Shown here piece after piece: positions 1-7,895 of a stretch of 44,424 nt of DNA; within the stretch, counting starts at the first letter, position 1; the number at the start of each line of letters is the position of its first letter. Source of the DNA: Io17-Chloro-G2 sp034428715 (GTDB lineage Bacteria; Chloroflexota; Dehalococcoidia; Lucifugimonadales; UBA3495); contig DAOUHE010000148.1 in assembly GCA_034428715.1 (NCBI GenBank), forward strand, positions 1-44,424, given 5' to 3'. The notes under the pieces are model-generated. The model was not told the origin of the DNA and searched no databases. It saw only the letters and a program-made list of their open reading frames with translations. The position numbers were made by a program, and so were the translations under genes.

Positions 1-2
1 CC

Positions 3-110
3 GAGTTGCTGCGGTGGCTTAAGGATACGCAGGACAGTAACGAACGGGCCAAACGCTCCCATGCCAAGCGCCGCGCCGCCATGCGGGCATCACCCCACAT
101 CCCTCCCTGA
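3..110 (+). CDS. C-terminal end of an unrecognised protein (partial)
   Basis: The window opens inside a possible plus-strand reading frame that runs from base 3 to a TGA at 108-110 and gives 35 residues. The end is rich in Arg, Lys and Ala (AKRSHAKRRAAMRAS) and closes with IPP. I do not recognise it and no domain can be seen in so short a piece. Nothing clearly genic follows until the stop of the amidohydrolase at 299, and I see no convincing terminator in 111-298. It could also be chance open frame at the window edge. Confidence 0.35.
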   Translation, partial: ELLRWLKDTQDSNERAKRSHAKRRAAMRASPHIPP

Positions 111-298
111 ACTGACGTTGTAATACTAGGCTTCTGTATCGCAGGCAGTTTTTCCATTGGGATGTTCTATCTACCAGCGGCATTGGCCATGGCGGTTTCG
201 GCCGCGATCGGCTTTATTCAGCGGAAGGAAAAGACCGTTAGTTCTTGATCCTGCCGGTTCCGCTGGCGGTTCTCCCCGGCGTTGTCCCACAGCGCGGA

Positions 299-1678
299 TC
301 AGACCACGGGCCACCGGGAAGGGAATGAAACGCCGGTGCGGTCCAACAGGCCTTCTCCCAGCTTCTGGGTTTTCTGGATCAGTTCCCATTCGTCTACAAA
401 CACCGGCGCGTGGTCTTCCACCACCACTTTGCCGTCGACGATTACGGTGTGGACGCTTCGGCCGTCGGCGTTATACACCAGGTTGTTCACCGGATTGAAT
501 AAGGAGCGCCATTCCGGTCGCCGGGTGTCGAACAAAACCAGGTCGGCCTTTTTGCCGGCCTCTATGGATCCGATCTCGTCGCCCAGACCCAGCGCCCGGG
601 CGCCTTGGATAGTCGCCATCTCCAGCGCGGTCTCTGCCGGGATCACGCGGGTTGTCTCCCTGGCATCTTTGTACAGCACAGCTATCAGGTACATGGAGCG
701 CATCGTTTCAATCAGATTGGAATTATTGCCGGCGTCGGTGCCCAATGCCACCTGCACCCCTTTGCTCAGCATTTCGGGAAGCAAACCCGAGTTCGTCATC
801 CCCGCGCCGCCTTTGATGGCGGCGGTTGGGCAGACCACGGCTTTGGTTCCAGTGTGGGCCATGCTGTCGACTTCGGCTTCATCCAAACCGAGTACGTGGG
901 CCAGCAGAACGTTGGGTCCCAGAACCCCAATCTCTTCCAGATACTCGGTGGGCCGCTTTCCATGCTGGCTAAGGCAAGCCTTCACCGCCCCAGGACTGTT
1001 GTTGTGGTGCAAGGTCATTCCCGAGCCGTATCGGTCCGCCAACCCTTTCGCCGCCAAAAGCAGTTCCTCGGTGGAAAATGACCACGAAAATGGCATAGCC
1101 CAAGCCCTGACCCGTCCATCAAGCGCTTGATCGTAGTTCTGCATGACCCGTTCCATCTGGGCGATGGCGTCGGCCGTAGAGTACTCGGGGACATTGATCG
1201 GATTGGGGCGGTCGGCCACATGCCAACCAACCACGATTCGGCAGCCCGATTCCTGGTAAGCCGCCATGCAGGCATCCAGGTGTTTGGTGCTGCCCGGGTC
1301 CAGGAAGCAAGTGGTGCCATATTTCAGTAATTCGGTGATTGCCAGCAGAGAAGTATGGTATTCCTCCTCTTCGTTCATGGCGGCCTGCAATTGGAAGACA
1401 TTCGGCAGGTATTCTGGGCCCAGGTCGTCGGGGAAGACGCCACGGGCGGCGTGGGCATAGCTGATGTGCATGTGCCCATTGCAAAAGCCCGGTGTCACCA
1501 CCATTTCTCTGGCGTCGATAACCCGGTCAGCGAAAACCCCGGCTAATTCGTCCGCCTTTCCGACGCGGGCGATTCGGTTGCCCTGGACTAGGATGGACCC
1601 GTCCTGGATGATCCTCCGATCCGGATCCACGGTCAAAATGAACCGGGCGCCTTGGATCTTCAAGGTTTCATTGTTCAT
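299..1678 (-). CDS. Amidohydrolase of the ATZ/TRZ-MTA/SAH deaminase type
   Basis: A 459-residue cytoplasmic metal-dependent hydrolase. The N-terminal beta domain leads into the TIM-barrel metal motif NGHMH (H69, H71); later ligands are H224 or H225, H261 (LLAHVLG) and D315 (LGTDAGNN). The spacing and the segment GKRPTEYLEEIGVLGP match the family of S-adenosylhomocysteine/methylthioadenosine deaminases and chlorohydrolases. Family members acting as aminohydrolases usually carry an HxxE glutamate after the third histidine; here the stretch reads HHNNSPG, so that glutamate is absent and the substrate is likely different. The ATG at 1678 follows a strong AGGAGG ribosome binding site. It stands alone, so the substrate cannot be read from context. 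Confidence 0.85.
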   Translation of the reverse strand: MNNETLKIQGARFILTVDPDRRIIQDGSILVQGNRIARVGKADELAGVFADRVIDAREMVVTPGFCNGHMHISYAHAARGVFPDDLGPEYLPNVFQLQAAMNEEEEYHTSLLAITELLKYGTTCFLDPGSTKHLDACMAAYQESGCRIVVGWHVADRPNPINVPEYSTADAIAQMERVMQNYDQALDGRVRAWAMPFSWSFSTEELLLAAKGLADRYGSGMTLHHNNSPGAVKACLSQHGKRPTEYLEEIGVLGPNVLLAHVLGLDEAEVDSMAHTGTKAVVCPTAAIKGGAGMTNSGLLPEMLSKGVQVALGTDAGNNSNLIETMRSMYLIAVLYKDARETTRVIPAETALEMATIQGARALGLGDEIGSIEAGKKADLVLFDTRRPEWRSLFNPVNNLVYNADGRSVHTVIVDGKVVVEDHAPVFVDEWELIQKTQKLGEGLLDRTGVSFPSRWPVV

Positions 1679-1769
1679 GCGGTATTTCCTCCTGCCGGTA
1701 ACTCAAAGGTGCAGTGTTCTCCCAGAACGGGCGTTGGTAGACGAAGCCAAGACGTTCGACAGATTATCC

Positions 1770-1798
1770 ACTATACCCTGGAAACTGACCCAGCAAAA
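1770..1798 (-). promoter_or_regulatory. Weak candidate promoter for the amidohydrolase gene
   Basis: On the minus strand a TATAGT -10-like hexamer (1775-1770) lies 17 bases after TTTTGC (1798-1793). The -35 match is poor, so this is only a suggestion; it sits about 90 bases before the amidohydrolase start. Confidence 0.25.
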
Positions 1799-1876
1799 TC
1801 GTGAGAATTACCTGCATCAGACCGCTTGCTGATTTAATTCCCTGTCCTGGGTTTGGTACGGCCATTGCAATAACAA

Positions 1877-1902
1877 GGCCAGCCCTATGAGGCTGGCCTT
1901 TT
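1877..1902. terminator. Intrinsic terminator hairpin after the TPR gene
   Basis: GGCCAGCC and GGCTGGCC form a perfect 8-bp stem around a 6-base loop. On the plus strand the stem is followed by TTTTGT; on the minus strand by a less uniform T-rich stretch. It lies 21 bases past the stop of the minus-strand TPR gene, which it most likely terminates. Confidence 0.7.
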
Positions 1903-1923
1903 GTCAACACCTAGGCGCCGTTG

Positions 1924-2706
1924 TTACTCGTCGTACTCCACGTCTTGGGAACCCGGAAAATCGTCGGGGGTATTGTAGTCGTCATCGATGTCGGTCTCCG
2001 TTCCATTTCTGGAGAACTTTCCATCCAGATAGACCTTGTTCTCTTCTTTAACGGTGGCAGGGAAGGAACAAACCTCCCTCATGCTGGGGTGGCGGTATGT
2101 CTCCCGAAGAATCACTGATATTCCCTGCTGGCTGGTGCCGATAACGGCTGCTTCGTACTTATTTCCCGCCGCCACCAACCGGTTCAACCGCATGGCCAGT
2201 TTGGGCCCAACTTGGCCCAGGTACTCGTCATTTTGGGTGTAGGCGGAAACGCGGTTTTGATGGAATTTTAGCTCGACGCTGTCTCCAGGCATGACTCGGG
2301 CGACGTCCTGGTCAGCGGCGGTTTTATGCAAAAAGGTGATTCCCGTTTTTCCGCCTTCCTCTATGAATATCTTGGAATTACCGCCGGGTTTACGGTCTTG
2401 CTTGACGACGCCGGGGGATTTCTCCAAGTGTTCCAGGCGTTCCAGATTCTTCTTGGCGATCTTGTTGTGGGGCGCCAGGCTCATAAGTTGATCTAATATC
2501 TCTTTCGCCTCTTGGTAACGTCCCAACTCCATTAAGGCCTTGACCAGTCTGTTCATGACGTCAACCTGGCCAGAGCTCTTTTCCAGAATCGCGCGATTGG
2601 CCTCAACCGCCCGCTCCCACTCTCCATTCATCGCCATGTTTATGGCGTCGCGGCTCAGCTCTTTAGCCTGCCGGGAAGAATCCACCATTTCAAATTGCAT
2701 TCTCAT
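1924..2706 (-). CDS. Tetratricopeptide-repeat protein with acidic C-terminus
   Basis: A 260-residue protein. Residues about 10-95 form two to three TPR-like helical pairs (ALMELGRYQEAKEILDQLMSLAPHN is the clearest unit), which usually mediate protein contacts. Residues about 110-210 look like a beta-rich domain; the segment NDEYLGQVGPKLAMRLNRLVAAG resembles the small HIRAN-like fold, but this is a weak impression. The last 20 residues are strongly acidic. There is no signal peptide or membrane segment. A GGAG lies 11 bases before the ATG at 2706; M3 is another possible start. It follows the small gene at 2766-2993 with a 59-base gap and is probably cotranscribed. Function unknown. Confidence 0.75.
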   Translation of the reverse strand: MRMQFEMVDSSRQAKELSRDAINMAMNGEWERAVEANRAILEKSSGQVDVMNRLVKALMELGRYQEAKEILDQLMSLAPHNKIAKKNLERLEHLEKSPGVVKQDRKPGGNSKIFIEEGGKTGITFLHKTAADQDVARVMPGDSVELKFHQNRVSAYTQNDEYLGQVGPKLAMRLNRLVAAGNKYEAAVIGTSQQGISVILRETYRHPSMREVCSFPATVKEENKVYLDGKFSRNGTETDIDDDYNTPDDFPGSQDVEYDE

Positions 2707-2765
2707 TTCAAAACCAACTCCAATCAGACCTGGGGTTGGGCCTCCTTCCTTTGGCCGTTATTGTC

Positions 2766-2993
2766 TTATCTTCCTCGGATCGAGTCCCGGATGATGACCG
2801 ACACCAGTTCCCGATCGGTGCACTTGAAAGAAACACCAACTTCAAAGAAGTCGTCCATCCGCGCCGCTTTATCCGCCTCTTCCCAAGGTGTAAGGACCTC
2901 ACCGCGGACCAAGACGCTTTCCGCGTATTTTTTAAGGGCAACCAGGTGGTTGACCATGCGGTCTTTGGGGTCGCTTAGAACGGAGCGTTCCAA
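2766..2993 (-). CDS. Small conserved-looking hypothetical protein, TTG start
   Basis: A 75-residue, mostly helical, charged protein with no recognisable domain, no signal peptide and two lone features worth noting: a Trp-Glu-Glu-Ala-Asp segment mid-way and a single Cys near residue 58. The start is TTG, chosen because GAGAGG lies 6-7 bases upstream, a good ribosome binding site. It precedes the TPR gene on the same strand by 59 bases, so the two may be one transcript. I cannot name it. Confidence 0.5.
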   Translation of the reverse strand: MERSVLSDPKDRMVNHLVALKKYAESVLVRGEVLTPWEEADKAARMDDFFEVGVSFKCTDRELVSVIIRDSIRGR

Positions 2994-3408
2994 GATGCAC
3001 CTCTCTTAGCACCAGCCATCGATGGTTTAGCCGTCTGCCGGGCCACCACACATTAGGCCAGGACATATACTCGAAACAATGGGGTCAGGACCTATTAACT
3101 TCAGGTGTTTTCCTCAAATCGTTAGCTCTAAGACGTCAGCGTAGCGACGATCATGGACACGACCAGCCATCCTGCCACCCGGAGCGTTCCCGCCCAACGC
3201 CGGGAATACCATTGCCTCGTTATCTATGTAGGTGCCGAGCCTTGAAAGTACTTAAACATCGAAGGCTTTAATCAAACGCAGACAGCGGGGCCAGCCGGAA
3301 TCTGATCGATTGGTTTTTGATATCAATGTTAAAGGGTGCCGCTCAAACCGGTCATCATATAAGACGAATCGGGCTGGCGATTGGTTCCACCCGGTTGTCG
3401 TTTACGTG
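2994..3408. other. Gene-poor spacer with a possible transposon-end remnant
   Basis: No convincing gene is seen in these 415 bases. On the minus strand a short open frame (start near 3213) ends at a TGA near 3118 and is followed by a TTAATAGGTCCTGACCCC stretch (about 3107-3080). Sequences of the type GGTC-TGACCCCA are common at the ends of IS200-like/REP-associated transposon units, so this may be a degraded insertion. The evidence is only this similarity to a remembered motif. Confidence 0.3.
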
Positions 3409-5682
3409 TCAACCTCCACTGGATGCCTTGGCCTTCAGGGCTTTTAGAACTTTTTCGGCCGTGATCGGCAAGTCTGTTATGCGGACATTGATGGCATCGT
3501 GCACAGCATTGGCGATGGCCCCTGCCACCGGCACATTGCTGCTTTCACCGATGCCTTTGCTTTCATACGGGGCGGGACCCGACTTGGATTTCACCAATAC
3601 GGTTTCCAGCTCCGGGATGTCCTGGATCGTCGGGATCTTGTAATCCCCCAAGCTGAGGCTGGAGACTCGCCCGTCCCGGGTGGTCATTTCCTCCATGAGG
3701 GCGTAGCCCAGGCCTTGGATGACGCCGCCGTCTACCTGTCCCTGGTGGTTCAAAGGGTTGAGAACCATACCCACGTCATGTGCGGTCACGATCTTATTGA
3801 CCTTTATCTGGCCCGTTTCCCGGTCAACCTCGACCTCCGCGACCTGGGCGGAAAACCCGGTCACTTGGGAGGCGGGAGCCGTGAATGTGAATTCGCCGGC
3901 GATCTCGCCTTCGGTGGCGTCCAACGCCCTGGCGGCGAGTTCAGGAAGCGGTATCTCCCGTGCCGCTTGACCATCAGAGCCATCTAAAATGACCCGCCCG
4001 TCTTGCAACCTTACCCGGTCATGGGGACAATCGAACAACTCTCCAGCAAAGACCGTGAGCCTGTGTTTCAACTCGGTCACCGCGCCCAGAACGGTCTGCC
4101 CAGCCGTGTAGGTGACCCGGCTGCCGCCGGGCCCCGATTCAAAGTCTACGGCGTTGGTGTCTTCGGCCACTATCCGGACGTCATCCACTGGAATGGTCAA
4201 CTCTTCGGCCACCACCTGCCGCAGTATGGTGTGAGCCCCGGTGCCGGTATCCCAAAGGGACATGTGCAATGTGACCTTTGCCATATCATCCATGGTCACC
4301 TTGGCCGCCGACTGGCCCGCCCCCGGCGGTTGGTCGCTGATGGCGATTCCCAATCCAATGTTTTTGTTCGAGTCGGAATTAGACCGGGGCTCACCCCAGC
4401 CCGCCGCTTGCGCCGCTCCCCTCAGGGTTTCCTCGGCACGGATCTCCTGCCAACTAGCTCCCGTTGGGGAAACATCGCCGTCGTGCATCAAGTTCCGCAG
4501 CCGGAATTCCAGCGGGTCCATACCCATCTCCTGAGCGATCATGTCGATGTGAGATTCCACGGCGAATGTGATTTGGGGCTTGGCGGGGGCACGCATGTGG
4601 CCGCAGGGAACGTTGTTGGTGTAGACCATGTAACTATCTATAGCAACGTTGGGGATAACGTACGGTCCACCCGCGCGGTCCGCGCCGCCCAGCGTGACTC
4701 TGGGTTTGAAGGCTCCATACGCGCCGCTGTTGAACACCGCCTTAGCCTCGTGGGCCCATAGGGTGCCGTCGTTCTTGACGCCCGTCTTGAGGGTGATGAT
4801 AGCCGGGTGCCTGGGATTGCCGGCTAACAACTCCTCGATATAGCTCATCACCATCTTTACCGGGCGGCCCGACCGCAGCGCCAGGTAGTAGCAAAGGGGA
4901 ACATCCATGAAAGACCCTTTGCCGCCGAAGTCTCCTCCTATGCTTAGCGGGTAAAAGGTGATCTGGTCCTGGGGCAGGTCCCATACGGCCGATACCTGCG
5001 CGCGGAGGTTGAAGGGCCCTTTGTTGTTGACCCATCCTTCAACCCGCCCCGAATTGTCCACGCGAACCATGCAGGTATGGGGTTCAATGTAGGCCTGGTG
5101 CATCAGTTGGGCGGTAAAGGTGTTTTCGAATACCCGGTCCGCCGCGGCGAATCCCACTGCGATGTCGCCCTTGGACCAGCTATTGTGAGCAAAGACGTTG
5201 TTTATCGGCGACGCCGGCTGGGGCAGCCCCTGGTAGGACGCCAGGGCGGGATGTAAAACCACCGCGCTGGGCTCCATGGCCTCCATTGGGTCATAAACCG
5301 CCGGTAACTCTTCGTATTCCACATCAATGAGCAAAAGGGCTTCTTCAGCCGTGTCGGAGTCTTCGGCCGCCACCGCCGCCACCTTCTCACCTACAAAAAG
5401 CACTCGGTCCATGGCCAGCACCGGAATGTCGCGAAGGAGCCTGCCCACCCGTCTGCCGGGCAGGTCCTGTCCGGTGATGACCGCGTGAACACCTGGCACG
5501 TTGAGGGCTCGGGAGACGTCGATCTTGACGATTCTGGCGTGGGGGTACGGGCTGCGCAACGCCTTGCCGGCCAGCATGCCGGGGAGCAACACATCGGCGG
5601 CGTAAGTGGCTTTTCCTGAAACTTTGTCCGGCCCCTCACCCCGGGTCACGGATTGGCCTACTACGGAGTAAGAAGAAACCAT
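3409..5682 (-). CDS. Molybdenum hydroxylase large subunit (CoxL/XdhA-like)
   Basis: About 757 residues, the usual size for the molybdopterin-binding subunit of the xanthine dehydrogenase/aldehyde oxidase/CO dehydrogenase family. The N-terminal segment GEGPDKVSGKATYAADV and the following hammerhead domain are typical. Molybdenum-cofactor motifs are visible: GGDFGGKGS, GHMRAPAKPQ, GGSRVTYTAGQ and, near the C-terminus, KGIGESSNVP with the conserved active-site glutamate. No CoxL form-I signature (AYRCSFR) is present, so CO oxidation is unlikely; an aldehyde or N-heterocycle is more plausible. The start is set at the second ATG because GGAGG falls 5 bases before it, between two in-frame ATGs (5694 and 5682). 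The FAD and 2Fe-2S subunits are not adjacent. Confidence 0.88.
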   Translation of the reverse strand: MVSSYSVVGQSVTRGEGPDKVSGKATYAADVLLPGMLAGKALRSPYPHARIVKIDVSRALNVPGVHAVITGQDLPGRRVGRLLRDIPVLAMDRVLFVGEKVAAVAAEDSDTAEEALLLIDVEYEELPAVYDPMEAMEPSAVVLHPALASYQGLPQPASPINNVFAHNSWSKGDIAVGFAAADRVFENTFTAQLMHQAYIEPHTCMVRVDNSGRVEGWVNNKGPFNLRAQVSAVWDLPQDQITFYPLSIGGDFGGKGSFMDVPLCYYLALRSGRPVKMVMSYIEELLAGNPRHPAIITLKTGVKNDGTLWAHEAKAVFNSGAYGAFKPRVTLGGADRAGGPYVIPNVAIDSYMVYTNNVPCGHMRAPAKPQITFAVESHIDMIAQEMGMDPLEFRLRNLMHDGDVSPTGASWQEIRAEETLRGAAQAAGWGEPRSNSDSNKNIGLGIAISDQPPGAGQSAAKVTMDDMAKVTLHMSLWDTGTGAHTILRQVVAEELTIPVDDVRIVAEDTNAVDFESGPGGSRVTYTAGQTVLGAVTELKHRLTVFAGELFDCPHDRVRLQDGRVILDGSDGQAAREIPLPELAARALDATEGEIAGEFTFTAPASQVTGFSAQVAEVEVDRETGQIKVNKIVTAHDVGMVLNPLNHQGQVDGGVIQGLGYALMEEMTTRDGRVSSLSLGDYKIPTIQDIPELETVLVKSKSGPAPYESKGIGESSNVPVAGAIANAVHDAINVRITDLPITAEKVLKALKAKASSGG

Positions 5683-5847
5683 GGTCGCCTCCATTTGTTG
5701 TTGTTTTTCATTGGCCTAGGACCGGTGCTGGCATAAGGAATTGGCTTGAGCAGGGAGCAACCTCGCCGCCGAGCCACCGGGTGACAGTCCAATTAATCCG
5801 GGACCGATTTTCCCAACGGTTGCCCGTGCCAGATTTTGACCGGGCCG

Positions 5848-5876
5848 AGCTTACAGCGGGTAACCGGGGGTGTCAA
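5848..5876 (-). promoter_or_regulatory. Candidate promoter for the molybdenum hydroxylase gene
   Basis: A perfect TTGACA (5876-5871) is followed after 17 bases by TAAGCT (5853-5848) on the minus strand, about 165 bases before the start at 5682. The -35 box is good, the -10 box poor. The rest of the 5683-5994 spacer shows no gene; the divergent MFS gene begins at its far side. Confidence 0.35.
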
Positions 5877-5994
5877 CTCATAGGGTATGCGAGGAAATCC
5901 AGCCGCCCACCGTAGGCGTCGAGTTGATTCTTACCATAATAAAATGAAATAGTGCTGCCGTTGTGATATCCTGCGCTACGCGGATGGAATCCGC

Positions 5995-7314
5995 ATGGCA
6001 CAAGGATCGATGGCGGCAAACACTTCCAATCCCGAAACCTCTACTCTCCATCCTCGACGGCGGCGCTCCTCAGGCATCTCCACCTTCGACACGGTCAAGC
6101 GGTTCAAAGATTTCCGGTTGGTCTGGATCGGGAATTTCTTCGCCCAAGGCGCTCAATGGCTTCAGATCTTGACCATCGGCTGGCTGGTGTTAAAGCTCAC
6201 CGATGGCAACGCATTGCTTACCGGAACCGCGGTTGGCATCAGAACTTTGCCCATTTTGCTCATCGGCCCGTGGGCCGGAGTTTTGGCCGACCGGGTGGAC
6301 CGCCGAAAGCTGATCATGGCCACCCAAACGGTGATGGCGGCGGCGGCGGTGTTCTTCGCCTTCCTAGTCATCGCCACCGACCTGGATTCTGAAACGTCTA
6401 GCGGACCCTTGTTGTGGTGGCACCCATTTATCTACATGGCCATTTCGGGGGTCGCCCATAGCATAATCCAGCCGGTCCGGCAGGCCATGATCGCCAACAC
6501 AGTGCCCCGCGAGTTCCTCATCAAGGCCCTGGCGCTCAATGGGATGGTCTATCCGTCAACTCGGATAGTGGCGCCGGCCTTGGGCGGTATTTTGATCGCC
6601 ACGCTGGGATTCAATTGGAATTTCTTCATTGAAGCCGTGGCCTATGTCACCATGGTTTTGCTGCTTATCCCCGCCCGGCTCCCCTTCCGAACGGGATCGT
6701 CGAAAAAGCAGCCCTCCATGTTTTCCAGCATGCGCGACGGCATCATCTACGTTTGGCGGGAGAAAAGCATCCTCCAGTTGATCGTCATGTCATTTATCCC
6801 TAACTTTGTGTTCAACCCGCTGGTTTTCATACTTCCTGTCTTCACCAGCCAGGTATTGAACCGGGGACCAGAAGCGGGAGGAGTCCTGGCGGCAGCCATA
6901 GGCGCGGGAGGCATAGTTGCCGGCATTATCATCGCGACCTTGGGTTTCGTGGTTCGCAAGGGACTGGCCACCGGTCTGGGGCTGGTGGCCGGTTGCGTGT
7001 TCGTCGTCCTATTCGCCCAGTCCCACTGGTATCTGGTATCCATTGGAGCGCTAGCGGGCCTAGGATTTTGTCAGTACGTATTCCGGGTGGGCAACAGCAC
7101 CCTTATCCAGGGAACGGTGCCCGATGACCTGCGAGGCCGGGTGATGAGCATCTACATGCTGGACAGCGGGTTTGTGCCCGTGGCCACCATGGCGATCAGC
7201 CTGTTGGTCTATGTCTGGAACCCTCAGGATGCCTTCACCACCGTAGGAATCGTTGCGTTGGCGCTGGCATTGGCCCAGTTTACCGCCTTCAAGCTGGTCC
7301 GGCACCTGCCCTGA
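5995..7314 (+). CDS. MFS transporter, EntS/MFS_3-like exporter
   Basis: A 439-residue integral membrane protein with about twelve hydrophobic segments in two halves, typical of the major facilitator superfamily. Residues about 25-60 (FKDFRLVWIGNFFAQGAQWLQ) are the characteristic opening of the MFS_3/EntS-like drug and siderophore exporter group, and GPWAGVLADRVDRRKLIM is the loop 2-3 signature between helices. A second-half signature lies near VPDDLRGRVMS. The start is ambiguous: an ATG at 6010 has AAGG five bases upstream, while the one at 5995 has only a weak GGA-rich stretch. The gene stands alone between minus-strand genes, so the exported substrate is unknown. Confidence 0.85.
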   Translation: MAQGSMAANTSNPETSTLHPRRRRSSGISTFDTVKRFKDFRLVWIGNFFAQGAQWLQILTIGWLVLKLTDGNALLTGTAVGIRTLPILLIGPWAGVLADRVDRRKLIMATQTVMAAAAVFFAFLVIATDLDSETSSGPLLWWHPFIYMAISGVAHSIIQPVRQAMIANTVPREFLIKALALNGMVYPSTRIVAPALGGILIATLGFNWNFFIEAVAYVTMVLLLIPARLPFRTGSSKKQPSMFSSMRDGIIYVWREKSILQLIVMSFIPNFVFNPLVFILPVFTSQVLNRGPEAGGVLAAAIGAGGIVAGIIIATLGFVVRKGLATGLGLVAGCVFVVLFAQSHWYLVSIGALAGLGFCQYVFRVGNSTLIQGTVPDDLRGRVMSIYMLDSGFVPVATMAISLLVYVWNPQDAFTTVGIVALALALAQFTAFKLVRHLP

Positions 7315-7478
7315 CGCCTGTGGGTGAACCCAGACCATGCCGCACAGGTTGTGGCCGCCCATGCCACGAGGCACCAGTCATCAAAGCGATGACGAAGCGC
7401 GAGAGTCAGGTCATACGGCAGAGATCGATGTGCCTGAGAAGATATCTTCAGATAACCTAGAACGGATTACTAAAATGA

Positions 7479-7505
7479 TAGGGGCGAGTTTCAAACTCGC
7501 CCCTA
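7479..7505. repeat. Near-perfect palindrome in the spacer after the MFS gene
   Basis: Two 13-base arms (TAGGGGCGAGTTT and AAACTCGCCCCTA) flank a single C. Folded as RNA it would be an 8-10 bp GC-rich hairpin. It lies between the convergent MFS and YHS genes in a 295-base spacer that shows no other feature. There is no T-run after it on either strand, so it is more like a dispersed intergenic palindromic repeat than a terminator. Confidence 0.6.
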
Positions 7506-7609
7506 CGCCGTGGGTTCAGATAACCAATCGAAATGCCGTCACCCTATCCGCCGAGGGCATAGAGATTGGCATCCGGAGGAATCAGGTACCGCCGCCCACT
7601 CGGACCCGG

Positions 7610-7813
7610 TTAGGCCGATTCCAAATAGGTGGCCGGACTGGCCAGAAACTTGGTGCGGCATTCAAGGCCGCAGAAATACATCCAAGTGCCGTCATGGAAT
7701 ATGCGGGTGCCCTTGGTGGGGTCTACCTCGGTGGCGCCGTGCCTGGTCAAGCCGGATTCGGCCCTGGCATCTGATTCGTCGATCTCTTTCCCGCAAACCA
7801 GGTCTTTGGCCAT
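7610..7813 (-). CDS. YHS-domain small metal-binding protein
   Basis: A 67-residue protein that is essentially one YHS domain: DLVCGKEID at the start and WMYFCGLECRTKFLASPATYLE at the end, with the cysteines of VCG and YFCxxxC that are thought to bind a metal in this family. Compared with a minimal YHS domain there is a short insertion (about residues 25-42) between the two cysteine segments. Many stand-alone YHS proteins accompany metal handling or oxygenase genes; here it follows the acyl-CoA dehydrogenases by 82 bases on the same strand. GGGAG lies eight bases before the ATG. Confidence 0.8.
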   Translation of the reverse strand: MAKDLVCGKEIDESDARAESGLTRHGATEVDPTKGTRIFHDGTWMYFCGLECRTKFLASPATYLESA

Positions 7814-7895
7814 TGGTCGTTCTCCCTTAGGTGCCGGCCCTTACCCAAATTCGGGTTAGCCGGAGATGTGGTTGACTATAATTCTGGGTTCTTGA

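Noticed and set aside
282..1130. Plus-strand open frame opposite the amidohydrolase
   Set aside because: Low-complexity Ser/Thr/Pro-rich shadow of a well-supported gene; no ribosome binding site that stands out.
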